A stretch of DNA of 64,000 bases, from NCBI GenBank assembly GCA_021234155.1, contig JAJEKV010000051.1, forward strand, positions 4,344,698 to 4,408,697, given 5' to 3'. The position numbers and the translations under genes were made by a program. The DNA comes from Isoetes taiwanensis (lineage: Eukaryota > Streptophyta > Lycopodiopsida > Isoetales > Isoetaceae). A model generated the notes under the pieces. The model was not told where the DNA came from. It saw only the letters and a program-made list of their open reading frames with translations, and made no database searches. Shown piece by piece: positions 11,241 to 23,740 of this stretch; positions within the stretch are counted from its first letter, which is position 1, and each line of letters opens with the position of its first letter.

Positions 11241-13072
11241 TTCCGAGGCACAATCCCTATTTACTTTGTAGGAGCCGCAGCAGCGGGTGGGGCGGTAGAG
11301 GTGGAAGCTTCATGCGGCGTGTGGGTAGCGGCAGGTGAGGCCACGAGAGCGGAGTGTGCAGCTGTAGCAGGTGAAGTAGGGGAATGGCCTGAGCAGTTGG
11401 GGCTTTAGCATGAGAATTCCGAGGAGCGTTTGGCAGTCGCAATATGTGCATTTTGCCTCAAATCAGTCCTGCAACACTCCCCCTATTTGCGTTACGTTCT
11501 TGACATTATCCAACTCGCATCTGCGGTCTTCCTATTGTGGGGGTCAGATCCTGGTCAATGTTCAAGTCAGTCCCCTTCAACTGCTTGCCCTGATGCAGGA
11601 TGGCTGCCCTCGCTCTCACACGTTCTTGACCATGAGTATGACTACTCGAGGGTGGTCATGATGTTGGGCTCCATGGCGGCTCGCATTAATGTTATGCACG
11701 TGAGTGAAAAACATCATCCAGACAAGGATCAGTATTTGGAGTCGATCACTGAGGCTTTCTTCTGCCAGCTCTATCAGGCCACACAGCTTCTGCATCCCTG
11801 CTCCTGGAGCTCTTTGATCGTCGGATGTCATGTGCGGTGGATGGGACATGGGCTACGGCTGTGCTAGGGTGGTGGCAGCATGGGGCAGTTTGATGGTGCA
11901 GCAGTGTGCAATACCAACTGACGTCGTGGGGGATGTGGGACTGGTGCAGCCTATGCTACGGCCTCTTCTTTCTAAAGCCTAGAGCTCAGCTTCTGCTAGA
12001 ATTGTTGCAAGGGGATGTCACCTAGAAGACCTTCCAAAACCACGTGCATAAATGGGAGGGGCTCAATTTCAATATATTTTTTTGTTTGTATACCACTAGA
12101 GTTGTCCCTTGATGGACCATAAATGGTTCATTTGCACAGTTCGCTTTAAAATTCATATAAAATCAATGGCATAAAATTCAGTTAAACCCTTTCTATACTT
12201 AATATATGGTAGTCATGTTGCACAGGAAAAATAATTAAAAATGCATAAAATTGAAAGTTATGCTTAGGTGAATCAAGGGGGGTCAAGTCCAGTTTGCTTC
12301 ATGTTTACATAATGTAAAACTGTCTCAACAAAAGAATTTTTTTTTTTTCATTATAATGATATTTTTCTATATGAGATAAGGATGAATACACAAAAAACCT
12401 TGTTCCAATCTGAAGTCTAGAAAGGAAGATATAGTCAGTCAAACATGACAGGGTCAAAACAATTTTCTGTCTCCTGTAGACCAATAATTGTTCCCAGAAG
12501 GCTGTTTCAATTAAAATTCTACAACGTTTGCATGAAAATGATTTTTTACTTCAAATTTGGTATATAAGTAGTTGATAATTGCTTCATGCATAAAAAAGAT
12601 ATTTGTTGGCCTGTAATTTGAATGTTCAGCTTTGACTTATAGTAACAATTTTAAGTGACTTTTAATTGATGTTTATTTTGTTATATTTGAAGGAAATTTA
12701 TCGAAATAGTATGTCATTGACAAAATCATATATGAATGCTTGTATGGATATGAAACCAATGAAAAAACAAATAAAGAAAAAGAGCAAAAGACACGATCAT
12801 GATAAATCAATAAAGGTTCCTGTACCTAGACCATTACTGGTCCACAGGTTCATTTTAAATCAATAACTTCTTTACCTTAGTCGATCTCAAGATGAGTTTT
12901 AGGATATTAGTATTTCATGAGATCCTCTATCAATAAAAAATATCTATTGCTAGGCTTGGGCTAAAACTTTTAGTATTAGTTCCATACAAAGGAACTAATA
13001 CTAAGTTCACATGACTAAGTTCACATGACTAAGTTCTATACAAAGGAACTTTCATATTTGCCATCATCTTCT
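11241..13072. other. No assignable gene
   Basis: A GC-richer part (about 11250-12000) probably belongs to the 5' region of the LINE relic; a 145-codon plus-strand frame at 11430-11867 has no recognisable features. From 12000 the sequence is AT-rich with homopolymers (T run near 12337) and a short triplicated motif (ACTAAGTTCACATG) near 13000-13035. Confidence 0.4.
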
Positions 13073-13440
13073 GTTATGTTGAGAAAACTAGTCGATTGCT
13101 GCAAGTTTTTTTGTTATTTACTTATTTTTTAATCTGAAGTGCATTTTGATACTTCAATTTCAGTATCACAGAATATCTTCTGTTTCCAAGCAAAATGTAT
13201 ATCAGAAAGTACAAAATGTTCATCAATTGTTGCATGAAGAAGTTAAACTAGTCTGTGTTATGTTGAGAAAACTAGTCGATTGCTGCAAGTTTTTTCTTAT
13301 TTACTTATTTTTTAATCTGAAGTGCATTTTGATACTTAAATTTCAGTATCACACAATATCTTCTGTTTCCAAGCACAATGTATATCAGAAAGTACAAAAT
13401 GTTCATCAATTGTTGCATGAAGAAGTTAAACTAGTCTGTG
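13073..13440. repeat. 184 bp tandem duplication
   Basis: GTTATGTTGAGAAAACTAGT at 13073 recurs at 13257; the two units differ at only a few positions. Not recognisably coding. Confidence 0.9.
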
Positions 13441-14478
13441 AACTTGTTCTGTTATAAAGGATATCAATAGCTTTTCTTTTGATTCATGAAACAAAGCAGA
13501 AAGTTGAACATGTATGGAGACAAAAACTCTTGTATTACATATCACAAGATATACAACCTGGTCATATCAGATATGATGCCAATATATACAAGTCTGTTGT
13601 TCATGTTTTATATTAACATTAAATTGCATTCAAAATCTGGTCACAACCGATGTGAAGCCAGCACATACTATTCTGCTGTTTCAATATGTTACTTTCTTGC
13701 AGCTTTGTCCATAGCCCGACATGCCATCTCTGGCCCTTGTAGCCCACAGAAAGCATTTGCCTCCGCATACAAATTTTTGTTAGTACATCGGTTGGATTAT
13801 GTAAAGGATTACGCTTCACATACCGCTTGCGGTGTCCGGTGCTATCAACAAACCCTCTAGCCATGGCTTCGAAGTGTCAAGAGACCTATGTCTTCAACAT
13901 CACTTTCCCCGCCATGAAGGTGGGCATATGCAATTTTCGTTGGGATTGAAGAGCATCTTGTACTTTCGAGTCGCCTACTATTAGTGTGTTCTTTGTCATT
14001 CCCTGCCCGGATACTTCTCGTATATAAACTCAATTGGCTTCGGATATAAAAGGTTTGTCTTGAAGTCGCAATCCCAAAGGCAGCTCCAAACAATGGCTTC
14101 CATCAAAGGTGAACCTTAAGTCCCTTATCTCGTGTCATTGTGAAGATTTTATCCACTACTCTTGATAGGTTCCATGGAGCTATTGATGACCATATTCCTA
14201 CTTCAAAGTGTTCAAATACAAATTCGAGGAATTAAATCTAGGTGGGGCCTTAAAACAACACTTTCTTGCCTATTATGTCATAATTTCCAACTAGTTGATC
14301 ATCTGATACCAAAGTCCTATGTATTTGTTTTGCCAAAACATTATTGATATCAAACACTATCAACCTTTTCTGTACACCTGCTATGAAAGAACATGCAATT
14401 TATCAATAAAGTATGGTGGAGTTGAATAAAAAGAGATTTTATTCATTAAAATTCAATGAAAAAATGTGTATTTTATAA
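13441..14478. other. No assignable gene
   Basis: AT-rich sequence 3' of the protease gene part. A minus-strand phrase near 13780 (NPLHNPTDVLTK) resembles the tail of Copia RNase H, which would make this another small retroelement scrap, but it is too short to call. Confidence 0.3.
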
Positions 14479-15048
14479 TCAAATAGTGTTTAGCATTGAT
14501 AATGGGGATAGGTCGCTTTCACCACATTTATTAGTACCAGGTGGTCTAATGGTTTCGGGTGCGATGTGAATGTGGTCTAACTCCTGAAGTAGTGCTCGGA
14601 TGAGAACATCACGACGATCCTCCGCATACTTTGGCAAGAACCAGTTTCGGGTAATTTGCAAATGTGACAACAATACTTACATAATAAGTGTTAAAAACCA
14701 TTTGTTTGCAAGACAAAAGACATGAGACACTCACATTGGTAGTTTTACCACACACGATTGTGTCTACAAACTTCTGCATATAAGCTGCAACATAGAGGCC
14801 ACATGAATCCCCATCTTTCTGCAGTGGACACTTATGAATCTTCACAACTGGTGAAGGATTTTGTCCATGCTTCAAAAAAGTGGGACACTCGACACAACCA
14901 CGTGCCATAGTGAGGATGTGGAGCCTGCAAAAGACAAGATCAACTTTGTAGCAAATGAATGAAAGAAGCTGCTAACATGGTATCCAATCTACTCAATATT
15001 AATAAAAGGAGATGTGAAATACAAAATACCTCTTAAGTGCAAGCATAA
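14479..15048 (-). pseudogene. Ulp1-like (C48) cysteine protease, catalytic Cys half, severed by inversion
   Basis: Ulp1/SENP-type proteases process or remove SUMO-like modifiers; plants have many divergent copies. Exons on the minus strand: a partial exon ending at 15030 (MLALKR), 14924 to about 14735 or 14749, and a last exon ending at the TGA 14479-14481. The core CPLQKDGDSCGLYVAAYMQ holds the oxyanion Gln and the catalytic Cys of the D-S-C-G motif. The tail reads NWFLPKYAEDRRDVLI. Phases fit between the first two exons (AG plus G); the last intron boundary is ambiguous. The first exon stops at about 15048 against Copia sequence. The missing N-terminal half is found at 45204-46476 on the other strand. 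There is no ATG or upstream exon here, so this part cannot be expressed as a protease by itself. Confidence 0.85.
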
Positions 15049-15051
15049 CCT

Positions 15052-15617
15052 GCACATTGGCAAGCTCTCAAGCGCATATTGAGGTATTTGAAACAAACCC
15101 CTCGTTCAAGGATTTGTTATCATGGAAACCATCTAGGTCCTTTCACTTTAGAGGGCATGGTTGATGCTGACTATGCAGGGGATGTGGCTTTCCGTAAATC
15201 ACGCACAGGCTTCATTTTTAAGCTGCAAGGGGGAGTTGTGAGTTGGACAAGTAAAAAGCAGAAGGCTACTGCAGTAAGCACCTGTGAATCCGAATATATG
15301 GCAATATGTGCAGCTACAAATGAAGCCATCTGGCTCAGGAGATTGCTTAAGAGCATTGGTTGTGAACAGAGAAATCTGACGATCATCATGAATGACAACA
15401 GGGCAGCTATATGTCTTGTGAAGAATCCCAGCAACTTTACAAAGGCCAAACATATTGAGACACAATACCATTTTACCAGAGAAAAGGTGGAAGAAGGCAA
15501 AGTTAACCATAACGCATTTGGAAACCCACCTTATGACTGCTGATGTATTGACTAAACCATTACCAAGGAAGAGGTTCTCCGAATGTGTGCAAGAGATGGG
15601 CATGAGCTCAGTTTGAT
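15052..15617 (+). pseudogene. Copia RNase H with one frameshift
   Basis: RNase H of a Ty1/Copia polyprotein. Catalytic residues are visible: D in MVDADYAGD, E in STCESEYMA and D in MNDNRAAICLV. After KAKHIETQYHF the frame shifts by one base near 15500; the C-terminus TADVLTKPLPRKRF followed by a stop continues in the new frame. Confidence 0.85.
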
Positions 15618-15924
15618 ACTGGGGAATGCAGCTATGATCAGGTAAGGAGTTAGTTAGTGATGCATTTTGTTAAGTAGGTGAAGGTTTCTGCAGGAAATCA
15701 TTAAGAGAACATGGTGGCAGATGGGCTCTTTTGGTCTACTGTGGTAAAGTTTTAGGGGGGAGCATTTTTTCAGGAAAAAAAAAAAAAAATAGTTGAGTAG
15801 TGCAGGCATCATTAACAGAACTTGGTGGCAAAAGTTCTTTCTTGTATTGTTGCAACTGGAGTCTTTCTAGGAGTTTAGATTTAGTCAGAGATAATGTTGT
15901 TGTCAGGTCAACCTTGAGGGGGAG

Positions 15925-16119
15925 TGTTGGAAACTGGAAAGTATGGCAAGGTTGACGCTTGTCATATAGTTATGTGTTCCTAAATTACAGGACACGGTTG
16001 AAGATATCTCGGCATGCAGCCTGGCCCCTTTCTATATTAAGAATTCTGAGATGTATAAAGATAGATCTAATGAATGGAAACGCCACTTCTTCTGGTGTCA
16101 ATTTTTCTTAAGTGAATTA
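15925..16119 (+). repeat. 3' LTR of the split Copia element
   Basis: 195 bp starting TGTTGGAAACTGG and ending AAGTGAATTA, preceded by the polypurine tract TTGAGGGGGAG. Aligned with the LTR at 49013-49222 it differs by one substitution and one 15 bp gap. The element ends TG...TA rather than TG...CA; the end is fixed by the second copy, where the primer binding site starts directly after the same bases. Confidence 0.9.
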
Positions 16120-16744
16120 AATTCACTGGGGTTACAATCCATAATCATAACCATTTCTTGCCCGAAAGCATTTGAGAGTTAAGCCCCCCGGGTTTTGTTC
16201 GGTTACTAAAGTCTAATGGAATCAAATGCCAGAGCTAAGATCAAATTTTATGCTGATGAAATCAAACCCTGAATTGAAGCTTCAAAACCGAAAATAACAA
16301 AGTAATTACCTGGTTTATGCAGGAGTTCACAAAATGCCAAAAGCTTTCAGGCCCAGAGGCTTCAATGGCTTTCTCCGCAGAGCACAAGCAGCGCTACCCC
16401 CACAGCAGGGCCTGGTATTGGAAATCATAGAGGCAAATGTAGACCAGGGCTTACACAAGGCCCCCAAAAAAAGATAGTTATCAGTTTTATAATTTACTTT
16501 TTGTATTAAACCACTAAAATAAACTAATGTTACTAAGTGGGTTAATGTGTTGAATAACCATAGGCAGTTAAAGAGTGTAGTTTGCATTTAAGGTTTTTTA
16601 ACGTGGTATATTCATGTTGTAAATATCTATAGCTTTTCATTGTGGTTTGTTGCTATAGTTTTTTGCCATGGTTCTTCCTTGGTTTGTTGTTATGTGACAT
16701 GTGGGTGAATTAATAGTTTTATCTTTTAGTTTTCAATAGTATAT
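16120..16744. other. No assignable gene
   Basis: AT-rich sequence between the Copia LTR and the first foldback element; no family recognised on either strand. Confidence 0.4.
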
Positions 16745-17073
16745 GTTATTCCAAGATCTGGACCGTACATAGCGATCCTCGTTTGTGGGGTATGCATGTA
16801 CAAGTTTTTGTATACTGTATATTAAGGTTTGCAAAATACTATAAGGTTTGAGAGAATGTACTTAATGGTGTTAATTTTGTACATGTATTGTAAATATATT
16901 TTTGGAGCTCTCGCTGCCCTACGTAACCCCCCGTGTGAATATGCACCCAAACCAAAGGGGGTTTAAGGGGGATTTTAATTAAAATGTGTTAAATGCAATG
17001 GTTTGTGTTAATAATATTAATGGTAGTTGTGTGTTGATTGTTATATTAAAAAAAAATTTGGGCCCTTCGGGCC
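16745..17073. mobile_element. Foldback/MITE composite, copy 1 (one arm)
   Basis: Central MITE sequence in reverse orientation (about 16745-16935), ending GCTCTCGCTGCCCTACG then CCCCCCGTGTGAATA, followed by the outer arm that starts GCACCCAAACCAAAGG and ends in the palindrome GGGCCCTTCGGGCCC at about 17073. The left arm is missing. Confidence 0.75.
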
Positions 17074-18971
17074 CTAACTAACGCAAACATAAGTAAATGT
17101 TATGGGCCTAAATATTAATTACTAAAAATCAAATGAGCAAATGCCACAGAAAATATTATGGGAACAAATGCGAGGAAAAGCATGTCTGAAGAAAATTGAA
17201 GAAAATTGAAAGGTGTAGAATGTAAGAACAACCAATCCTATGAACAGAGCAATAGAAATAAGGAATTGAAGTAGTATGATACAGATTCAGAAATATGTTG
17301 TTGCTAGTCTCTTCAACAATTTGGGATTTAGAAAGAAATCACACAAACATCAATCTTTTGCTAGTATAGGCCATTGCAACTCCACAAGAAACCATTAATT
17401 TGGCAGTTAAGCCAAACAGTACAAAAAAGAGCAATTGGACAGTACAAAAAAGAGCAATTGGAATGTATTGGCCACAATATTCTCTGGAACTTTGACATAA
17501 AATATCCTGAATGATGGAGTAAACCAAAACCCTTGTGATGTACCAATAAGTTCTAACTTGCTTGCCGGATACCTGCCGGTTGTTATTGGTGCTTCTTGAC
17601 CTCTTCAATCTGCTTCTGCAAGATCTAACACGGATGAACCAAAGTTATCATTATGAATAGATTTGGCAAGAAGAAATAACAGTGTGACAGAACATGGTTA
17701 GAGAATGATCAGACCAGCATATTGAGTCATCTTGAAAGCCAAATCTACTGCATTGTGCTACAATAAAGCTACAATAAAGCTACAATAAAGCTTAAGAAAG
17801 TAAATGCAAAAAATCCCTGCTATGACAGCCAGGATTCACAGAATTCCAGCTACAATAAGACATAGAGATATGCCAACACATTTGTAGAGCAAGTTTAGAG
17901 AGGACCAGCATAAGAAGACATGTTTTTTCACCCTTGCAAGGTGCTTGTCTATACTTGTCGCGCACCTTCAAATGAATAAGTAGCTCATTAGCTTTCTTTC
18001 GCATCGAAGTTACTTAATTTTAGTACACTAGTCGCATCTTGTTCATAAGCCAATTGAAGCCCGGCCCGGAAAGTGCCACAGTCTACATCTACTTTTTGTT
18101 TCTTCGGCGCTCTATCAGCTTTTACCTTACAATCGCATAACAAATGTACTTAAGATTTTTGCTTGCCTTTATTATGCAAAGAATACAAATCAGAGATGTC
18201 ACATATCTAGCATCATGAAACTAAATTTCGGATGTGGTCGGGTCAGCCGTAGCTAGGCGAGTTTTGATTTATAACCAGTAGTGAAACTTTGGTCTAAAAC
18301 CTACTTAGGAATCAAAGAGCATAATCCGTCGCGAATTGTACCGAGAAATCAACGGCAAAGAACATACACACAAGGTGCCTTGCGTAGAATTCATCAAAGA
18401 TTATCTTGTGCATGTTCTCGCAATCGGCGGGATGAGATAAAAGTCCAAATGAACATAAGATCACGCTACCCGGAAAGGCATTCCACCAAAATTCGAGATC
18501 CACAAAAGAAGACGACAAATTTCAAAAACTTTACAGGGAATCATAACGTCTTTGCTTCTATGTCTGGAGAAGGTATTGACAGACCCACAAAGAACACAAG
18601 TCCATGCCCATCGATCGAAGTCGCCAAAGACCATTAATGTAAGCCCAAAGAGCTCTCACAACGGGGAAGAAGGTGCCCACCTTTACCTTGAAGAGCTGGA
18701 TTACCCCTTTCGTCCAAAGCTGCAAGAGGAGTAACGGAAACTCCCCATGGCAAACCTGATGCTTCTTGCATCTCTGAATTTGCTGGGCATTTTCCTAATG
18801 CTAGCCTTACCCAATCTCATCTCTTCTGGACTGAAGAGCAAGCCTCGATTATGGCATATAGAAAATCTCTTCCACCTAGCAACCCTAAAAAAAGCAGACC
18901 AAACCCTAATCCACACAAAAGCCTTCACCACAGGATTTGCCCTCTTTTCTAAAATCAACGGCTAACAAAAG
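17074..18971. other. No confidently assignable gene
   Basis: Several short frames without recognisable family features. On the minus strand near 18110-18010 there is a hydrophilic frame (APKKQKVDVD, then FRAGLQLAYEQDA) and near 18004-17940 MRKKANELLIHLKVRDKYRQ; these might be exons but no family or consistent splicing could be shown. On the plus strand 18747-18965 is a 72-codon frame with a hydrophobic start (LGIFLMLALPNL), possibly by chance. Confidence 0.3.
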
Positions 18972-19352
18972 GGTGCACTCTAGAAATACTATTTAGTACA
19001 CCTAGATGAATACGGCCACCAAATCATATGAAAACCTTAGAGAAAACAGTACAAAAACACAAAAAAACCCCCTGTTATAATGCTACATATTCATATTTTG
19101 AATTAGAAAAGGGATGTTAGTTTTGTAACGAAACTAAGACATGTCATTCGTAAACCAATAGTAGTTGTAGCTTCAAGGAATGTGCAATTCATGGTGGTTG
19201 TCCAATGAAACTATTGTTGTTCTCCAGGACAAATATATAGCATAATAACAGGGGGTTTTCTTTGTGTTTTTGTACGCTTTTCACTAAGGTTTTCCTATGA
19301 TTTCGTGATGTATTCAAATGGATGTACTAATGCGTACATCTAGAGTGCACCA
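18972..19352. mobile_element. MITE with about 120 bp terminal inverted repeats
   Basis: The left end GGTGCACTCTAGA is mirrored by CTAGAGTGCACC at the right, and the inner part of the left arm (CCCCCTGTTATAATGCTACA) is mirrored by AGCATAATAACAGGGGG near 19236. Arms are about 120 bp with scattered mismatches; no coding capacity. The right arm type recurs alone at about 20817-20935, 23735-23855 and 25213-25335. Confidence 0.75.
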
Positions 19353-20816
19353 TTTCTGAGCCATTGATTTTAGCCTTTTTTTTCAATGGTCAACAACCAA
19401 TGGCTCACAACAAAAGCCCTTTTTTTGTGCGTGTGGTGCATAATGGGCACATGAAGGGCCATTGATTTTAGCCTTTTCTTTCAATGGTCAACAACCAATG
19501 GCTCACAACAAAAGCCCTCTTTTTGTGTGTGTGGTGCATAATGGGCACATGAAGGGCTTGAAGGGCGCATGTAGTGCAGTTTCCCGCTGGCAACACATTT
19601 CTTATCATAACTTTTGATCCAAAGCTCTGTTTGAGATGATTTTTATTGCCTTGGAAAGCTCTCTCCGAGATCTTTTTGATAATGTATGATATGGATATGT
19701 TTGGTTAAGTTATCTATGCTAAAACAACAATTTTTCGGCCGGGTTTGGTAGGCTTTCACATCCTACCAGCTGATTAATATAGGATTGCGTTATTGGATAT
19801 TGTTTTATGGCTCATTCCGAATGAAGCTTGCAAAAAATTACCATGCATTTTTAGATTTTGAGGCAGTTATTAAGCAAATTCCAAGGCTTCTAGATCCTTG
19901 TGCTAACAAGCAGAAAAGTTTTCCACTTTGGTTTCTCACCACAAGAATCCATGGAGGCCAAAGGCTGCTGTTAAATTCTAGTTGAAAAATGTTTGTGTAT
20001 GGGTGTTGCAAACTTTATGACTTTCAACAAAAAAAAAAAACTTTATGACTTTCAGAAGAATAATGGGATCAATCTGCTCTATCTTTATGATAACTTTTAC
20101 TTATGTTCTATTTGTTTTATTGTGATCAAATTCAAAAGCTACAGGTGATGAAAGCCTCAAATGAATTCTAGTTTTTTTCTGGTTTAAATTCTAAAATTTT
20201 TGTCACACCGGAGGGGGGCCCTAAGGTCACCTTTGGTCGAGAAGGGCCAAAAAACTTTTTTTGCAACACAAACCATTAACATCCAACATATAAAAATTAA
20301 ATCCCCCAACACATAACAACCATTGACATTAACAACCAACACATAACTACCATTGACATTAATTAACACAACCATTGGGTCCAACACATTTAAATTAAAA
20401 TCCCCCTTAAACCCTCTTTGGTTTGGTCCCCCAACACATAACAACCAACACATAACAACCATTGACATTAACAACCAACACATAACTACCATTGACGTTA
20501 ATTAACACAACCATTGAGTCCAACACATTTAAATTAAAATCCCCCTTAAACCCCCTTTGGTTTGGGTGCATATTCACACGGGGGGTGACGTAGGGCAGTG
20601 AGAGCCCTCATAATTGTATTTTGCACGTACGAAATCAACACCATATAGTATTCCGCTTGAAATCTTACAGTATTTTGCGAATCTTGTTATACAGTATAGC
20701 AAATTTTGTGCATATCCCGCAAACGAGGAACTTTACGTACGGTGTAGATTAAGAAATAAGGGGTGAATATGCCTATCCAACATCTCTCGTTGCCCGGAGT
20801 CACCCCGTGTGAATAT
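19229..20816 (+). repeat. 1.4-1.6 kb direct repeat, copy A
   Basis: Starts with the MITE right arm (GCATAATAACAGGGGG at 19236), continues through TTTCAATGGTCAACAACCAA (present twice in this copy), GGATTGCG and CATGGAGGCCAAAGGC, and runs into foldback sequence. In this copy only, 19785-19985 stays open ([20 protein letters not shown]). Function unknown; the same stretch has stops in the other copies. Confidence 0.85.
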
Positions 20817-20817
20817 G
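20212..20817. mobile_element. Foldback/MITE composite, copy 2
   Basis: Left arm 20212-20569 contains short direct repeats of CAACACATAACAACCATTG and ends GGTTTGGGTGCA. The central MITE 20570-20817 runs from TATTCACACGGGGGGTGACG to CACCCCGTGTGAATA. The right outer arm is replaced by the 120 bp MITE arm starting at 20818. Minus-strand peptides with NVNGSYVLVVNVNG are translations of the arm repeats, not genes. Confidence 0.8.
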
Positions 20818-20935
20818 TAGCATAATAACAGGGGGTTTTTTTTGTATTTTTGTACAGTTTTTGCTATGGTTTTCATATGATTTGATGGGCGTATTGCGCG
20901 AGGTGTACTAATCAGTATATCTAGAGTGTTCCTAG

Positions 20936-21707
20936 TATTTTTTTGATTAAAAATCCATTTCTCCATGGTTTACCCCTAACTTTCTTTTGTGAAAAGTCGA
21001 GCGCATGCAAAACTCGATTCTTCTATTCTAGGGTTTCTTTGTTCTTTTATTCATTCCTTTTTGTTTTTTCGTTCCGTCTCGTCTTTGGAATCAAGGATTC
21101 ATTTGCTCCAAGCTATGCTTTGAAATGCCTATGGCGGTCACCTTCTTCCGAATCGTGTACTGGCACCTATGACGGTCATGGAAATACAGAAGATCTTCTT
21201 CCGAATCGTGTACTGGCACAGAATCGTGTATTGTTGAAGGCATGGGCATTTCGTACCGTTTACTTCAGTGATTAGGTTTGAGCTTCTTTTCTCCTCTAAG
21301 TGCACATGGCATTTTCCAGGTAAATTTAATTCATGCAGATGATTCTGAAATGCCGAAATGTTCCTCAGATGCACCACCAGGAAAAGCCCTGGTTTCAAGG
21401 AAAGTAGGTGAAGAAAGAGCAATGTCTTAGAAGCCATCTGTGATAAAGCAAGAAAGAGTTTTCTCTATTGAAACAAGGCCAATTCACTATATTCCAAATC
21501 CCGCAACAAGTGTCTGGAGCTAAAACATCATTGGCGAAGTGTTCACCATTCCTGGAATTGACTCAAGTTTCCATCCTCCAGCAACAAAACTAGTAGAAAT
21601 TGAACCGTGGCATCTGATCTTGTGCTGATAATTCCAAGCTCCCAGTTAATTTCCTTCCTTTGATGTTTTGGTCAATCAAAACTTGGAGTTCAGGACTTGG
21701 GTTTTAT
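20936..21707. other. No assignable gene
   Basis: Contains a short duplicated phrase CTTCCGAATCGTGTACTGGCAC (first 20 bases at about 21144 and 21198) but no recognisable coding sequence. Confidence 0.4.
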
Positions 21708-22740
21708 GTGTAGTTGGAACTAGATACCGTATGTGCTTCTTGTTTGCCTTTGTCATTTTCCACAAGGCCCATTAGCAATAAGCTGAAATTCCTCTTATCT
21801 CCACAAGGCCCATTAGCAATAAGCTAAAATTCCTCTTATCTATGAATGCAACGGCAATTGGGCAATGGTAAGAATGATAAGGAATTTATGACAGGGAATT
21901 TTATGTAGAGTAGTTGGCAGTGGTTAAGAATGATAGAGAATATAAAGAAAGGGCGGCTGAGCCCTGAGTCATGCAGTCCCTTTGAGAACATTAAACTGGC
22001 ATCTGCAGTTGTGGCTTCCAATAAAACCGATATGCAGCTCACAGATTACCTTTGCATTCCGACCTTATATTTGGAAGCGGTAAACTTTATATACTATGCT
22101 GCTTTAAGAAATGATGGCAAGACCAAATGATGTAATCATAATCACAGGTATGCATTTTTAAAAATGCCAGGGCTTCATTTTTTTTAATGTATGATCTCTA
22201 TTTTATTTACTTATTCTGGTTATGCATTTGCCAATTTAGTGATGTATGATCTTTGTCTCATTTTATTTGTGCTATACATTCACGAAACATGACTCTGGGC
22301 AAAGCTATTGCACATGATCTGTCTAAGAACCAATACACTATTAGCTGGTTTTCTGTGTAGTTGGAACTGGATACCGTATGTGCTTCTTGTTTGCCTTTAT
22401 CATTTTCCACAAGGCCCATTAGCAATAAGCTGAAATTCCTCTTATTTTCACAAGGCCCATTAGCAATAAGCTAAAATTCCTCTTATCCGTGGAATGCAAA
22501 GGCGGTTGGGCAATGGTGAGAATGATAAGGAATTTTATGACAGGGAACTTTATGTAGAGTAGTTGGCAGTGGTTAAGAATGATAGAGAATATAAAGAAAG
22601 GGCAGCTGAGCCCTGAGTCATGAAGAATTGTTGCAGTCCCTTTGAAAACATTATGTCGGGCATCCGCAAATCGTGGCTTCCAATAAAACTGATATGCAGC
22701 TCACGGATTACCTTTACCTTACCTTTACCTTGAAGCCTAC
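21708..22740. repeat. Direct duplication with a 647 bp offset
   Basis: GTGTAGTTGGAACT at 21708 recurs at 22355, and about 370-380 bp downstream of each start are alignable. Inside each copy, CACAAGGCCCATTAGCAATA is itself tandemly duplicated. No gene recognised. Confidence 0.85.
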
Positions 22741-23407
22741 AGACTTGGTTGTCTTCTTCTTCACTCAATCGGGAAAACTAGCAGTGATCAATAAGGGATA
22801 TGAAATATTGTTCCGACAAAAACATGTTCTATATTGAACTAGTAAAAACAAGGGCAATCAGAGATATTCTAATGCAGAGTTCAAGTTATTTAGAAGTGAG
22901 ACCATTATTGCCATCTTCATTTTTGGGCTTAGGAGATAATGAAGAAGAAATGAGAATATCAGACAAAAGGTACCTAGAGTGGTTAGTTAAATAAAAAACA
23001 ATGTCAGTATTACATGTTTCATTTGGATCATGAGGCTATTGCGGGATTTTTAAGCCATTGTGGTTGGAATCCGACGTTCGATTCCCCAAGGGGGGTTTTA
23101 CCGCTTGTATATTTTTTGCGAATGTGTGTAAGAGATGCTTCTACAATATTGTAAATGTGTTAAGATGTCCTACCATAAAAACCATGTTGTGTTCGGGCCC
23201 AAAAATACACATTACCTCATTTAACTCATTTAATACAGTCTCTCTCATTGTTTCTAACATTTAGTATAGTTTATAGTTCCTAAATTTCTTTTATAATATC
23301 ATTATAATTTAAACGACCTGTTTATATGCAATACCTTTTCTAAGGCGCTGAATGTGCATTGCTCTTTGGATTTGCCCAAGCTTGATTCCTGGGGAGTTTG
23401 CTTTGTG
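22741..23407. other. No assignable gene
   Basis: AT-rich spacer; no gene, RNA or element recognised. Confidence 0.4.
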
Positions 23408-23740
23408 AGGGCCCGAAGGGCCCAAAAAAAAATTTCATATAACAAACAACACATATCTACTATTAATATTAATTAACACAAACCATTGCATTTAACACAT
23501 TCAAATTAAAATCCCCCTAAAACCCCCTTTGGTTTGGGTGCATATTCACACGGGGGGTGACTCCGGGCATCGAGAGCTGTTGGATAGGCATATTCACCCT
23601 TTATTCCTTAATCTACACCGTACATAAAATTCCTCGTTTGTGGGGTATCCATGTACAAAATTTGCTATACTGTATAACAAGATTTACAAAGTACTATAAG
23701 ATTTGAGGTAAGATTTGAGATTTGAATGTGTGAATATGTG
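23408..23740. mobile_element. Foldback/MITE composite, copy 3
   Basis: Begins with the palindrome GGGCCCGAAGGGCCC at about 23409, short left arm to 23549, then the central MITE in the orientation opposite to copies 2, 4 and 5 (GGTGACTCCGGGCATCGAGA at the left end). Its right TIR is decayed (ends GTGTGAATATG). Confidence 0.75.

Larger units (their letters stand above)
15049..16119 (+). mobile_element. 3' half of an inversion-split Copia element
   Basis: Begins within the sequence between reverse transcriptase and RNase H (PAHWQALKRILRYLKQTP) and continues through RNase H, polypurine tract and 3' LTR. The upstream part of the same element is at 46476-49222 on the minus strand. The base sequence right after the LTR is AATTC (16120-16124), identical to the 5 bp flanking the other LTR. 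Confidence 0.9.

Noticed and set aside
11430-11867. 145-codon plus-strand frame
   Set aside because: No motif, no splice or start context, and it lies antisense to the upstream part of a minus-strand LINE relic.
15171-15603. Minus-strand frames opposite Copia RNase H
   Set aside because: Antisense shadows of a clear RNase H reading on the plus strand.
18747-18965. Small secreted peptide gene
   Set aside because: A hydrophobic start alone is weak evidence; no cleavage-site context, conserved Cys pattern or family match is visible.
20184-20492. Minus-strand frames with repeats of NVNGSYVLVVNVNG, also at 24651-24857 and 26145-26360
   Set aside because: They are translations of the short direct repeats in the foldback arms and recur only where the arm recurs.
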